A stretch of 64,000 bases of DNA from Pseudomonadota bacterium (GTDB lineage: Bacteria > Pseudomonadota > Gammaproteobacteria > Burkholderiales > Thiobacillaceae): NCBI GenBank assembly GCA_021820845.1, contig JAKADC010000006.1, positions 124,001 to 188,000 of the forward strand, given 5' to 3'. Positions within the stretch are counted from its first letter, which is position 1; each line of letters starts with the position of its first letter. The notes under the pieces were generated by a model. That model made no database searches. It saw only the letters and a program-made list of their open reading frames with translations, and was not told the origin of the DNA. Shown here piece after piece: positions 28,995 through 37,075 of the stretch. Both the position numbers and the translations under genes were made by a program.

Positions 28995-29252
28995 CTAGCT
29001 TCCGCAGCCGCCGCAGCAGCTGCCGTTCGCGTGAGGCGACGGCTTGTCTTCAACCAGCACGCCTGCCTCGGCCAGCGCCGAGACCAATTGCGCGCGCGTC
29101 GTGGCTTTATCGTCGATCTGGGCGAAGAGCCGCGCCGGCGCGTCCAGATAGGACACGTCGTGCACGCCGGGAACGGCCTTGAGACGGGTGGTGGCCCGGT
29201 CGATGACTTCCATGCTCGCGGCACCGATGATGGGGAGGGTTTCGGTTTTCAT
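28995..29252 (-). CDS. Small heavy-metal-associated-like protein with C-terminal cysteine cluster
   Basis: The 85-residue product has the beta-alpha-beta spacing of a heavy-metal-associated fold (MEVIDRATTRLKAVPGVHDVSYLDAP...ARLFAQIDD...LVSALAEAGV, described by pieces) but lacks the usual N-terminal CxxC. Instead three cysteines lie in the last nine residues, GSCCGGCGS. The start at 29252 is preceded by gaaagag. It lies between alaS and the end of the soxB transcript and is read in the same direction. Function unknown; metal or sulfur handling is a guess from the cysteine tail and its neighbours. Confidence 0.75.
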   Translation of the reverse strand: MKTETLPIIGAASMEVIDRATTRLKAVPGVHDVSYLDAPARLFAQIDDKATTRAQLVSALAEAGVLVEDKPSPHANGSCCGGCGS

Positions 29253-29385
29253 GATGGCTCTTTCAGAAGATGGGGGCACGTCGACATGTCGGCCGCGATC
29301 GAGCCGTAAATATACATACTAAATACATCTTTTGTAAAGCAAAAAAAACGGCTCGCGTCCTCGCCGCAGCCGGTCAAGCCGAGGC

Positions 29386-29414
29386 GGAAAAAAGGGGCCT
29401 CGCGGCCCCTTTTC
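29386..29414 (-). terminator. Rho-independent terminator after soxB
   Basis: On the minus strand a 10-bp stem (arms 29404-29413 and 29390-29399, AAAAGGGGCC paired with GGCCCCTTTT) with a 4-base loop runs into a series of T residues, 21 bp past the soxB stop at 29435. This ends the sox transcript before the small cysteine-tailed gene. Confidence 0.85.
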
Positions 29415-29434
29415 CGTGTCGTGCGGCGGCGGCC

Positions 29435-31177
29435 TCAGGCCAGAACGCCGCTGTAATCGGCGATGCCAGGATTGGACTTGCCGACGCCGACGATCTTGGG
29501 CTCGTTGAGCTTGAGGCCCTTGATCACTTTCTTGTCGCGCAGGTAGCTCGCAACGACATCCCACACCGGCTCGCCGCTGACTCCCTCGCCAACCGGCGCC
29601 CAGCCGGCGACCTTGTAGGTTTTGTGCGCATCGACCGGCTTGCCGTTGATGCGCATGTCGGCGATCCGCTTGCCGATGGTCTGATTCGGACTGACCGTGT
29701 ATTCGATGCCGCCCACGCGCACCATGTCGCCGCCCTGCTGATAGTAGGGGTCGGCGTTGAACAGGTTGTCGCAGACGTCCTCCATGATCGACTTGATCGT
29801 CTCGCCCGTCATGTTGGTCAGCGTGGTCTGCGGATACGTGATCGCGGTCTGGTCCATCAGCCGTTCCATCGTGATGTCTTCGCCCGGCAGCAGGGTGGTG
29901 CCCCAGCGGAAGCCGGGCGAGAAGGCGGCGTCCGCGCCTTTCACGGCCATCAGCGCGTCGACCAGCAGCTGGTCCCAGGTGCCGTTGAAGTTGCCGCGGC
30001 GGTACAGGAAGTCGTCGGAAACGGCGAGCTTCTCGTTCAGCTTCTTCTCGTACGGCGCGCGCGCCTTCTTGATCAGCGCCTCCATTCCCGGATCGGCCGG
30101 CAGCAGGTTGGAGAACACCGGCAGCAGGCGGTACTTGTAGCTCACCACGCGCGTGCCCTTGACCTCGAAGTCCATCACGCCGAGGAATTTGCCGTTCGAG
30201 CCGGCATTGGTCACCAGCGTGACGCCCTTGGCGTTCTTGATCTCGACCGGCTGCGGCACGCCGTCATGCGTGTGGCCGCCGAAGATGGCGTCGATGCCGG
30301 TGACGCGGCTCGCCATCTTGAGGTCGACGTCCATGCCGTTGTGCGACAGCACCACGACAGCCTGCGCGCCTTTGGCGCGCGCCTCGTCGACCCATTTCTG
30401 CATGCTGTCGTCGCGGATGCCGAAGCTCCAGTCGGGAACCATGTAGCGCGGATTGGCGATCGGCGTGTAGGGGAAGGCCTGGCCGATGATGGCGACCTTG
30501 ACGCCGTTCATGTCCTTCATGACGTAGGGCTTGAAGACCTGGTCGCCGAAGTCGTTGGTGACGACGTTCTGCGCGATGAAGTCGATGTTGGCCTGCTTGA
30601 AATCCTTGTTGACGATCTCCATCACGCGGTCGGCGCCGAAGGTCGCTTCCCAGTGCGGCGTCATGACGTTGACGCCAAGCGCGATGCCGGCGTCGACCAT
30701 GTCCTGCGCGTTGGTCCACAGCGACGTCGCCGAGCCTTGCCAGGTGTCGCCGCCGTCGAGCAGCAGCGCGCCGGGACGCTGCGCGCGAAGCTTGTCGACC
30801 AGGGTCTTGAGGTGGGCGAAACCGCCGACCTTGCCGTAGACCTTGGCGGCTTCGGTGAAGTCGAGGTAGGTGAACGCGTGCGCCTCGGCGCTGCCGGGCT
30901 TGATGCCGTAGCGCTTCAGCAGGTTCTGTCCGACCAGGTGCGGCGGCTTGCCGACGGCATCGCCGACGCCGAGGTTGACGTTGGGCTCGCGGAACCAGAT
31001 CGGCAGCAGCTGCGCGTGGCAGTCGGTGAAGTGCAGGAACGAGACGTTGCCGTGGCGCGGTACGTCGTAGAAGTTGGACGGCGCCTTGCCCGCAAGCGCG
31101 GATTTGCTGTCCAGTGCCATGCCGGATGCTGCGGCGACGGCGAGTAATTGCAGGAACTCGCGACGGTTCATGTGCAT
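29435..31177 (-). CDS. soxB: Thiosulfohydrolase SoxB
   Basis: Dimanganese enzyme that hydrolyses sulfate off the thiosulfonate bound to SoxY in the periplasm. The 580-residue product has a Tat signal (NRREFLQLLAVAAASGMAL), then 5'-nucleotidase-family metal motifs FTDCHAQLLP, LLDGGDTWQGS, SHNGMDVDLK and FGGHTHDG. The start at 31177 (MHMNRREF) is chosen because GAGG lies 8 bases before it; ATG 31171 is an alternative. It is the last gene of the soxXYZAB order but lies behind a strong terminator, so it may have its own promoter in the 105 bp between. Confidence 0.97.
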   Translation of the reverse strand: MHMNRREFLQLLAVAAASGMALDSKSALAGKAPSNFYDVPRHGNVSFLHFTDCHAQLLPIWFREPNVNLGVGDAVGKPPHLVGQNLLKRYGIKPGSAEAHAFTYLDFTEAAKVYGKVGGFAHLKTLVDKLRAQRPGALLLDGGDTWQGSATSLWTNAQDMVDAGIALGVNVMTPHWEATFGADRVMEIVNKDFKQANIDFIAQNVVTNDFGDQVFKPYVMKDMNGVKVAIIGQAFPYTPIANPRYMVPDWSFGIRDDSMQKWVDEARAKGAQAVVVLSHNGMDVDLKMASRVTGIDAIFGGHTHDGVPQPVEIKNAKGVTLVTNAGSNGKFLGVMDFEVKGTRVVSYKYRLLPVFSNLLPADPGMEALIKKARAPYEKKLNEKLAVSDDFLYRRGNFNGTWDQLLVDALMAVKGADAAFSPGFRWGTTLLPGEDITMERLMDQTAITYPQTTLTNMTGETIKSIMEDVCDNLFNADPYYQQGGDMVRVGGIEYTVSPNQTIGKRIADMRINGKPVDAHKTYKVAGWAPVGEGVSGEPVWDVVASYLRDKKVIKGLKLNEPKIVGVGKSNPGIADYSGVLA

Positions 31178-31282
31178 GGGGTTTACCTCGGGGATGAAAA
31201 GAGAACGCTGTCGGTATTGTGGATTTGCGAATGCGGCGCGTAAATAGTAGCTCCCGCTCATATCCGCCGTGTCGGCCGAAAC

Positions 31283-31311
31283 GAAAAAAGCCCGGTCGCC
31301 CGGGCTTTTCT
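31283..31311 (-). terminator. Rho-independent terminator between soxA and soxB
   Basis: Arms AAGCCCGG (31288-31295) and CCGGGCTT (31300-31307) with a TCGC loop are flanked by A and T runs on both sides, so the hairpin ends in six T residues on the minus strand, about 20 bp past the soxA stop. It may also work in the other direction. Nothing is encoded opposite, so it most likely reduces read-through from soxA into soxB. Confidence 0.8.
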
Positions 31312-31328
31312 CTCGTGTGGGCGCAGGT

Positions 31329-32174
31329 TTATTTGCGGAACACGGAGGCTTTCATCGGCAGGCCGTTCGACATCGCCGAGTGGAAGTATTCCAGGTCGTT
31401 CATGGTCGTGCCGTCCTGCGCGGGCGGCACGGCACGGATCATCTTGAAGCAGCCCGTATAGCGGTCCTGCAGGGTCACCAGCTTGTCGCCGCCGCGGAAC
31501 ACCGGCCAGTGCACGGCCTGGCCGACAACCGGCGAGAGCAGTTCGGAGCGCAGGCGGAGGCCGGCGTTCTGGACGTGGCAGGTGGCGCAGGCGAAGTTGA
31601 GCTGCCCGGTGCGGCGGTAGAAGGTTTTCTTGCCCGCCTCGTACGCGGCCGTGGCCTTGGCGCCCTGGACCCTGACGTTCATGATCATTCCGTCGGACAG
31701 CGTCCGCATGTACGCGCTCAGGAGACCCATGGTCTTCGGGTCGCCGTTCTTGAACGGCGCCTCGCCGTTCGCCACTCGGCATTGATTGACGACGTCTTCG
31801 AGCGTCACGACCTTGCCCTTGGCCTCGTCGAACATCGGGTAGTTGCCCGCGATCATCTTGCCGCCGTTGGGCAGGCAATCGGCATAGGTCTTGCCGTTCT
31901 TGAAGGGGGTCTCCCACAGCTTGCGGCCGGCATCGATTTGCGAGTCGAACGGCGGGAATTCCATGATGGCGTCGTATTGCGCCTTGCTGTCAGGATCAAA
32001 TGCGAGTGCGCCGTACACATAGTCTTCGATCTTGACGTTGGGGTATTTGGACGTGAAGTACCTGATGAGGTCCTGTTTGTCCTGTTCGGGTGAAGCGTGC
32101 GCCGTGGCGACGCCCAGCGCGATGCCCAGCCCTGCCATCCCCGTCAGCAATTTCATGATGATTTGTTGTTTCAT
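31329..32174 (-). CDS. soxA: SoxA, c-type cytochrome subunit of SoxAX
   Basis: SoxAX joins thiosulfate oxidatively to the SoxY cysteine. The 281-residue product has a Sec signal ending near THAHA-S28 and one heme motif CATCH at residues 196-200. The catalytic cysteine ligand is expected at C242 (YTGCFKM). The N-terminal heme site of diheme SoxA types is absent; C100 and C132 remain and may form the disulfide described for single-heme SoxA. The start at 32174 has ggagg five bases upstream and gives the normal length; the longer frame upstream is soxZ out of frame. It follows soxZ after 64 bp. Confidence 0.95.
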   Translation of the reverse strand: MKQQIIMKLLTGMAGLGIALGVATAHASPEQDKQDLIRYFTSKYPNVKIEDYVYGALAFDPDSKAQYDAIMEFPPFDSQIDAGRKLWETPFKNGKTYADCLPNGGKMIAGNYPMFDEAKGKVVTLEDVVNQCRVANGEAPFKNGDPKTMGLLSAYMRTLSDGMIMNVRVQGAKATAAYEAGKKTFYRRTGQLNFACATCHVQNAGLRLRSELLSPVVGQAVHWPVFRGGDKLVTLQDRYTGCFKMIRAVPPAQDGTTMNDLEYFHSAMSNGLPMKASVFRK

Positions 32175-32238
32175 GCCGTCCTCCAGAAACCTGTTGATTG
32201 AAGCGGAAGCGGGGCTTGCGCCCCGCTCGTCTGCCGTC

Positions 32239-32553
32239 TCAGCCGATGGTGGCTTCGGCGCTATTCTTGTCGCCCTTGTTGTCGGTCCAGTTGACGACGA
32301 CCTTGTCGCCTTTTTTCGGCCCCTTGACACGGAACCCGAGGTAGGGGTTCTTCGAGATGCCGCCGGAGAGACCGGCGTCGAGCACTTTCCCGCCGTTGAC
32401 GGTGGCCGTCACGTTGGTGATGTAGTGCGCCGGCACGAGTTGGCCGGTCTTCGCGTCCTTGCGCAGGCCGGTTTCCATCGGGTGATTCATCAACACTTTG
32501 ACATCGGCGACGTCGCCGGTCATCGTGGCACGGATACGCATCGGTTCAGCCAT
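32239..32553 (-). CDS. soxZ: Sulfur carrier complex subunit SoxZ
   Basis: Forms the SoxYZ heterodimer that carries sulfur intermediates. The 104-residue product starts MAEPMRIRATMTGDVADVKV and has the immunoglobulin-like SoxZ pattern with the MNHPMETGLRKDAKTGQ segment and PAHYITNVTATVNG. It has no signal peptide, as expected, because it is exported with SoxY. It lies 72 bp after soxY. A ribosome binding site ggaaagg precedes the ATG. Confidence 0.96.
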   Translation of the reverse strand: MAEPMRIRATMTGDVADVKVLMNHPMETGLRKDAKTGQLVPAHYITNVTATVNGGKVLDAGLSGGISKNPYLGFRVKGPKKGDKVVVNWTDNKGDKNSAEATIG

Positions 32554-32625
32554 TTGGCTTTCCTTTCCTGAAAGTGGTTGCCTCGGAGACGAGGCGATTC
32601 GATTCGAAAATTCGGTGAGAGGGGA

Positions 32626-33093
32626 TCAGCCGCCGCAGCCGCCGATGGTGACCTTGACTTCCTTGGCAGCCGTGTAGGACTTGCCGCCGGCCGTCACCAC
32701 GGCGCGGACCAGCGAGGTCTGGCTCATCTTGATGCGGGTCGAGATGTAGCCTGCGGCGCCGCCCATGAGGCCGAAATCGGCAAGCAGGGGGGTCGGGTTC
32801 TTTTCGGCCAGGATGGCGATGGCGGTCGTGCCGGCGATGCCGCTGGTCACTTCGACCGGGACCACTGCGCCGTTTTCGGCGATGTCCGGTGCCTTGATGG
32901 TGATGTCCTTGGAATCGACGAGGCCGCTGGCGCCCATGTTCTTCAAGGCGTCGCCGACGTTCTTCGCCTCGAAGGCGCTGCGCGGGACATCGGCGAGGGC
33001 CTGGGTGGGCCGCAGCAGGCCGGCGGCCACGGCGACGGCCACGGTGCCCGCGCCTGCGGCGCCTTTCAGTACGTTTCTACGAAGTGCATTCAT
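32626..33093 (-). CDS. soxY: Sulfur carrier subunit SoxY
   Basis: Carries the substrate covalently on its C-terminal cysteine. The 155-residue product ends in the swinging-arm motif GGCGG with C153 as the carrier. The N terminus (MNALRRNVLKGAAGAGT) is a twin-arginine type signal. The start at 33093 is preceded by aggagag; the longer in-frame start at 33123 would spoil the signal. It follows soxX after 37 bp and precedes soxZ. Confidence 0.96.
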   Translation of the reverse strand: MNALRRNVLKGAAGAGTVAVAVAAGLLRPTQALADVPRSAFEAKNVGDALKNMGASGLVDSKDITIKAPDIAENGAVVPVEVTSGIAGTTAIAILAEKNPTPLLADFGLMGGAAGYISTRIKMSQTSLVRAVVTAGGKSYTAAKEVKVTIGGCGG

Positions 33094-33130
33094 TTGCGTG
33101 TCTCTCCTGATTGAACAATGCAACGAGTCA

Positions 33131-33493
33131 TTACAGGCCGTATACGAAGTCGGCCACTTTGTCGATTTCAGCTTCCGTCAGCACGCCGTGCTTGCCGAAC
33201 GGAATCATGCTGGTGGACGGATTGGCCACCGTCGCGTCCCAGATCTGGGCGCGCAGCTTGGCCTTGTCCGGATAGCGTGCGCTCATGGCGATCAGCGGCG
33301 GACCGATGAGGCCCGCGGACACCGCGTCAGGCACCGTCGGCATCGCATGGCAGGCCAGGCAGTTGCCCTTCGTCCGGTCGAATGCGATCTGCTTGCCGGT
33401 GAGTTCCTTGGCGGTGTCGGCGGCGACTGCGCTTCCCGTCAGCGCGGTGGCGCCCAAGGCACATGCCGTGATTAGCTGATGCAACTTTCGCAT
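33131..33493 (-). CDS. soxX: SoxX, c-type cytochrome subunit of SoxAX
   Basis: Accepts electrons during thiosulfate ligation. The 120-residue product has a Sec signal to about residue 25, a heme motif CLACH at 45-49 and a likely Met ligand M96 in STSMIPFG. The start at 33493 is preferred to 33499 because aggagg lies six bases upstream of the former and touches the latter. It is the first gene of the sox run; 200 bp of upstream sequence hold a candidate promoter. Confidence 0.95.
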   Translation of the reverse strand: MRKLHQLITACALGATALTGSAVAADTAKELTGKQIAFDRTKGNCLACHAMPTVPDAVSAGLIGPPLIAMSARYPDKAKLRAQIWDATVANPSTSMIPFGKHGVLTEAEIDKVADFVYGL

Positions 33494-33564
33494 GGTCATC
33501 CTCCTAAGTATTTTGACTTGATGGTGAAAGCGCCTGCCGCTGGATGTGCCATGCAGTGAACGCT

Positions 33565-33578
33565 ATCCAGTGATGGAT
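33565..33578. promoter_or_regulatory. Inverted repeat in the soxX leader, possible operator
   Basis: ATCCA-GTGA-TGGAT is a perfect 5-bp inverted repeat with a 4-base centre. It lies just downstream of the -10 candidate of soxX, about where transcription would start, and 72 bp before the ATG. Such a position suits a repressor. No regulator gene is next to the operon, and five-base arms can occur by chance. Confidence 0.35.
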
Positions 33579-33585
33579 GGGGTGA

Positions 33586-33615
33586 AGCATAGTGGAATTG
33601 CTTTTTGCGGCGCAA
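33586..33615 (-). promoter_or_regulatory. Candidate sigma-70 promoter of soxX
   Basis: On the minus strand, TTGCGC and TATGCT are separated by 18 bases. Both depart from consensus by two or three bases. The spacing and the position about 95 bp before soxX fit. This is a by-eye match. Confidence 0.35.
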
Positions 33616-33616
33616 G

Positions 33617-33646
33617 GCCGCGCGGGCATTTTTAGTGCCCGGCGGC
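33617..33646 (-). terminator. Hairpin after the BepA-like gene, possible terminator
   Basis: An inverted repeat with core arms CGGGCA and TGCCCG, extended by GCCGC and GCGGC with a bulge, has a 7-base A/T loop. It lies about 50 bp past the stop of the protease gene on the minus strand. It lacks a T run, so termination is only possible. Confidence 0.35.
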
Positions 33647-33693
33647 AGGGTAAATTCCTACCAGCGGCGTCATGCGACCGCGGCACGTCCGTA

Positions 33694-35127
33694 TCACTGT
33701 TTCTGTTTCTGGTTCTTGCGCTGCGACTTTTCGAGATCCTGCCATTCGCGTCGCCGCGCTTCGGCAGATGAGATGTCCTGGAAGTTGCCGTCGCCCGCCT
33801 TGAGGCCGAGATCGATTTGTTCGATGGCGGCGACGAGATTCCCGCTCAACGCGTCCGCCTCCGCCTGAGCGCTGTGGCTCAGCAGATGGTGTCCGAGCTG
33901 GTCGTGCGTCTGCGCGGCGAGTCGCCACAGCCGGCGATCGGTCGGGTAGAGCGACACCTGTTTTTCGATGTGCGCGAGCGCGTCCTGGCCACGCCGCGCC
34001 GCCAGCAGTGCTTCGATGTATCCGTATTGCAGCGGGCGGTAGCCGGGGTAGGCGTCGCTCGCGGCGCGATAGCGCTGCAAGGCGAGAGGCAGGTTGCCTG
34101 CGCTGAACGCGGTGTACGCGGCGAGTTGCAGAATCATCGGGTCGGCGTTCTTGCCCGAGGGCAGTTTTTGCACCTCGGCTTCAGCATCCTTGAACTGCCG
34201 TGCGCGCAGCAGCGCGCTCGCGAGCGCATAGTGGGCGGCGATCTCGTTGCTGTAGCGCTTGTCCTTCAGCGTGTTGCGCGCCGCGCGCACGGCGTCGTCC
34301 GGCGTGCCTTGCTCCGCCCGCAGCCGCGCGCGGACGAGCTGGAAGTCGAGGCTGTCCTGCACCTGGCGGTAGGGCGCAGATTCGCTGCGCGCCTCCATGT
34401 CGGCGATGCGATCGCTGGTGAGCGGGTGGGTGCGCAGGTAGGCCGGCGCGCTGGTGTCGTAAAACCGGTTGGCACGCTGCAGGCGCTCGAAAAACGTGCT
34501 CATCGCGCGCGGGTCGAAGCCGGCGCGGGTCATGAGGTCGTAGCCGAGTCGGTCGGCTTCGCGCTCGAAGTCGCGGCTGTAGCTCAGCTGGTTCTGGATC
34601 GAATAGGCCTGGGTGGACGCGATCGCCGCGCTCGCGACGTTGGGATTGGAGCGCGACGCCAGCAACGCCAGCGCCAGCGCAGCCATGGTGGGCCAGTAGC
34701 TCTGGCTTTGCGCCGCGACCATCCTGGCCATGTGGTTCTGCGTGACGTGCGAGATCTCGTGCGCGATCACGCCCGCCAGTTCGGACTCGTTTTGCGCCGC
34801 GAGCAAGAGGCCGGTGTGGACGCCGATGTTGCCGCCGGGCAGGGCGAAGGCATTGATGGTGGGGTCGTCGAGCACGAAAAACGTGAACGTCCGCTGGTTG
34901 CGCGAACTGACCGAGACCAGGCGGTATCCGAGCTGATTGAGGTAATTCTCGATCTCGGGGTCGTCGAGGTAGCGCGGATCGGCATAGACGTCGCGCATGA
35001 TGCTGCGTCCGAGCGTCTGCTCTTCCTGGTCGGAAAAATACTGCCGCGACACCTCGCCCAGGTCGGGCAGGTCGGCGGCCATCGCCGGCTCGATGGCCAA
35101 CGTCAGGGCGAGCAGGATGCGCAGCAT
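33694..35127 (-). CDS. bepA: Periplasmic M48 metalloprotease with TPR repeats (BepA/YfgC-like)
   Basis: Zinc protease and chaperone that maintains outer-membrane protein assembly. The 477-residue product has a Sec signal (MLRILLALTLAIEPAMAAD), the zinc motif HEISH in GVIAHEISHVTQNHMARM (about residue 135) with the third ligand region FEREADRLGYDLM, and a C-terminal tetratricopeptide region (PLALQRYRAASDAYPGYRPLQYGYIEAL). The start at 35127 is picked for the signal peptide. It is divergent from moaC over 72 bp. Confidence 0.92.
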   Translation of the reverse strand: MLRILLALTLAIEPAMAADLPDLGEVSRQYFSDQEEQTLGRSIMRDVYADPRYLDDPEIENYLNQLGYRLVSVSSRNQRTFTFFVLDDPTINAFALPGGNIGVHTGLLLAAQNESELAGVIAHEISHVTQNHMARMVAAQSQSYWPTMAALALALLASRSNPNVASAAIASTQAYSIQNQLSYSRDFEREADRLGYDLMTRAGFDPRAMSTFFERLQRANRFYDTSAPAYLRTHPLTSDRIADMEARSESAPYRQVQDSLDFQLVRARLRAEQGTPDDAVRAARNTLKDKRYSNEIAAHYALASALLRARQFKDAEAEVQKLPSGKNADPMILQLAAYTAFSAGNLPLALQRYRAASDAYPGYRPLQYGYIEALLAARRGQDALAHIEKQVSLYPTDRRLWRLAAQTHDQLGHHLLSHSAQAEADALSGNLVAAIEQIDLGLKAGDGNFQDISSAEARRREWQDLEKSQRKNQKQKQ

Positions 35128-35199
35128 CAGAGGGAAAGAATGACGGCGGTCGACAGCATTTCGATTAGGATGCGCGGATAGTCTACTAGGTTCCTGAAT

Positions 35200-35685
35200 A
35201 TGAGCGAGTTCACCCACTTTGACGAACGCGGACGGGCGGTCATGGTCGACGTGGCGGGCAAGGACGATACGCGTCGCATCGCCGTGGCGAGCGGCCGCAT
35301 TCGCATGCTACCCGATACCCTGGCGCGGATTCTGGACGGGCAGGCAACCAAGGGCGACGTGCTCGGCGTCGCGCGCATCGCCGCGATCCAGGCGACCAAG
35401 CGCACCGCTGAATTGATCCCCCTCTGCCATCCGGTCGCATTGACCCGGGTGAGCGTGGAATTCGATCATGACGCGGCTGCATCGTGGATTGCCTGCACGG
35501 TAACGGCCGAGGCCGTCGGCAAGACGGGCGTCGAGATGGAGGCGCTGACCGGGGTCGGCGTCGCGCTGCTGACGATTTACGACATGTGCAAGGCCATCGA
35601 CCGCGGCATGGTGATGGGCGACATCCGGTTGCTGGAAAAGCAGGGCGGGCGCTCGGGTCACTGGCAGGCCGGCGCGACGGCATGA
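35200..35685 (+). CDS. moaC: Cyclic pyranopterin monophosphate synthase MoaC
   Basis: Second step of molybdenum cofactor synthesis. The 161-residue product has the conserved [49 protein letters not shown] (given in part) and the [17 protein letters not shown] ending. Length matches. The nearby SoeA enzyme needs this cofactor. Other moa genes are not in the window. Confidence 0.97.
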   Translation: MSEFTHFDERGRAVMVDVAGKDDTRRIAVASGRIRMLPDTLARILDGQATKGDVLGVARIAAIQATKRTAELIPLCHPVALTRVSVEFDHDAAASWIACTVTAEAVGKTGVEMEALTGVGVALLTIYDMCKAIDRGMVMGDIRLLEKQGGRSGHWQAGATA

Positions 35686-35780
35686 AGCGTCCATTCGAAC
35701 GTCACGGTTAGTCCAATCGTCATCTTGTGCGGCTGCCGCGGCGCGGCAAGATGGTGGCATCGAGTCGATTGAGCGATCGC

Positions 35781-36482
35781 ATGCGTCTTCTCAGCCTGTT
35801 TCTGTCTGCGCTTTGCCTCTGGGTGACCGCGGCGCACGCCGGCGTGCCCGACTTCCAGCGCTTTCCCGCAACAGGCCAGCGGCTGCTGCTCTGGGTCGCG
35901 TCCGAGCGAGGGCGCAGCGATCCGGAGCTTGCCGCGGCACGGCAACTCGCCGCGCAGGGCGTGGAGGTCTGGTCGCTCGACCCCGCCAACGCCTATTTTC
36001 TGCCGCAGGTGCCCAGCAGCATGGACGCGCTGCCGTTGCAGGACATGTCGGCGTGGCTGCGTGCGGCAGATGCCAGCGGCAAGCGGGTCGTGGTTTTCGC
36101 GGTGGGACGCGCGGCGGTACCGGTGCTGCGGGCCGCGGCCTTGCTGGGACGGGAACGGCGAAGCCGGCTGTGCGTGATGCTGATGCATCCGAACCTCTAT
36201 ACGACGGCCGAGCCCCTGTCCGCGCCGGCGTATCTCGATCTCGGCGACCTCTCCGGCTTGCGCGTGCGCGTGCTGCAGCCGCGCCGCTCCGCGGCCACAC
36301 CGTGGCTTTCCAGCCTGACGGACCATCTGGGCCGGCTGGGCGCGGACGCGAGCGCGGCGATTCTGGAAAACCTGCGCGAAGGGTACTGGGCGCGCGAAGC
36401 GCCGACCGATTTTGAAACGGCCGAACGCGACCGCATGGACGCGATGCTGCTGCACCAACTCGATCTTTGGGGATGCGAATGA
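35781..36482 (+). CDS. Secreted protein of unknown function, 233 residues
   Basis: I do not recognise the family. The product has a clear Sec signal (MRLLSLFLSALCLWVTAAHAG) and a mature part with alternating strands and helices (RLLLWVASERG, VEVWSLDPANAYFLPQ, RVVVFAVGRAAVPVLRAA, RLCVMLMHPNLYT), similar in feel to an alpha/beta hydrolase-like or Rossmann-like fold, but without a GxSxG nucleophile. It overlaps the downstream TlpA-like gene by 4 bp (ATGA), so the two are probably translated together and may act together in the periplasm. The start at 35781 fits the signal; an upstream in-frame ATG at 35727 is less likely. Confidence 0.82.
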   Translation: MRLLSLFLSALCLWVTAAHAGVPDFQRFPATGQRLLLWVASERGRSDPELAAARQLAAQGVEVWSLDPANAYFLPQVPSSMDALPLQDMSAWLRAADASGKRVVVFAVGRAAVPVLRAAALLGRERRSRLCVMLMHPNLYTTAEPLSAPAYLDLGDLSGLRVRVLQPRRSAATPWLSSLTDHLGRLGADASAAILENLREGYWAREAPTDFETAERDRMDAMLLHQLDLWGCE

Positions 36483-36988
36483 AGCGGATACTGGCTGTGC
36501 TGGCCATCGGGCTGGCGTGGATCGCAAGCGTGGGCGCGGCCGGATTCGAGACGCGGGCCGATCTTCCGGCGCCGGAACTGAAAGCGCATGACCTGCGAGG
36601 GGCGCCCAAAACGCTGGCGGATTACCGCGGCAAGGTCGTGCTGCTCAATTTCTGGGCCACCTGGTGTCCGCCCTGCCAGCGCGAGATGCCGTCGCTGGAA
36701 CGCCTGCGGACCCGGATGGCGGGGCGCCCGCTCGAGATCGTTGCGGTGTCCAGCGCCGAGGCGCCGGACGACGTGAAGGCTTTTCTCGCAAAAATGAAGC
36801 TGGGCTTTCCCATTTTGCTCGACCCCGACGGCAGCAACACGCGGCGCTGGAACGTCTTCGCCTTGCCGACCACCTTCGTGCTGGACGCGGACGGACGGGT
36901 GCGCCACGTGCTGACCGGGCCGGCGGAGTGGGACGAGGGCGAGCCGCTGGCCGTGGTCGAAGGCCTGCTGGCGAAGCCACGGCGCTGA
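36479..36988 (+). CDS. TlpA-like periplasmic thioredoxin-family protein
   Basis: Thiol-disulfide oxidoreductase of the TlpA/ResA group, usually involved in cytochrome maturation or thiol reduction. The 169-residue product has an N-terminal signal or anchor (KRILAVLAIGLAWIASVGA) and the active site FWATWCPPCQREMPSL, followed by the cis-proline loop LPTTFVLDADG. The ATG at 36479 overlaps the preceding stop by 4 bp. It may support the c-type cytochromes of the Sox system, but this is inferred only from the neighbourhood. Confidence 0.92.
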   Translation: MKRILAVLAIGLAWIASVGAAGFETRADLPAPELKAHDLRGAPKTLADYRGKVVLLNFWATWCPPCQREMPSLERLRTRMAGRPLEIVAVSSAEAPDDVKAFLAKMKLGFPILLDPDGSNTRRWNVFALPTTFVLDADGRVRHVLTGPAEWDEGEPLAVVEGLLAKPRR

Positions 36989-36989
36989 C

Positions 36990-37075
36990 AGGCGAAATAA
37001 AGATGCGCAAGTCTTTAATGAGAAAATCGCCGGCCGAGACTGGATAGGCGAAATAAGGATGCGCAACTCTTTAAT
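36990..37075. repeat. Imperfect 30-bp direct repeat containing small reading frames
   Basis: Copies lie at 36990-37019 and 37046-37075 and differ at two of 30 positions. Each carries ATG-CGC-AA(G or C)-TCT-TTA-AT, and each ATG opens a short frame: 37003-37047 (14 codons, product MRKSLMRKSPAETG) and 37059-37094 (11 codons, MRNSLINKRFY). The first copy starts just past the TlpA-like stop codon. Whether the frames are translated is unknown. Confidence 0.75.
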
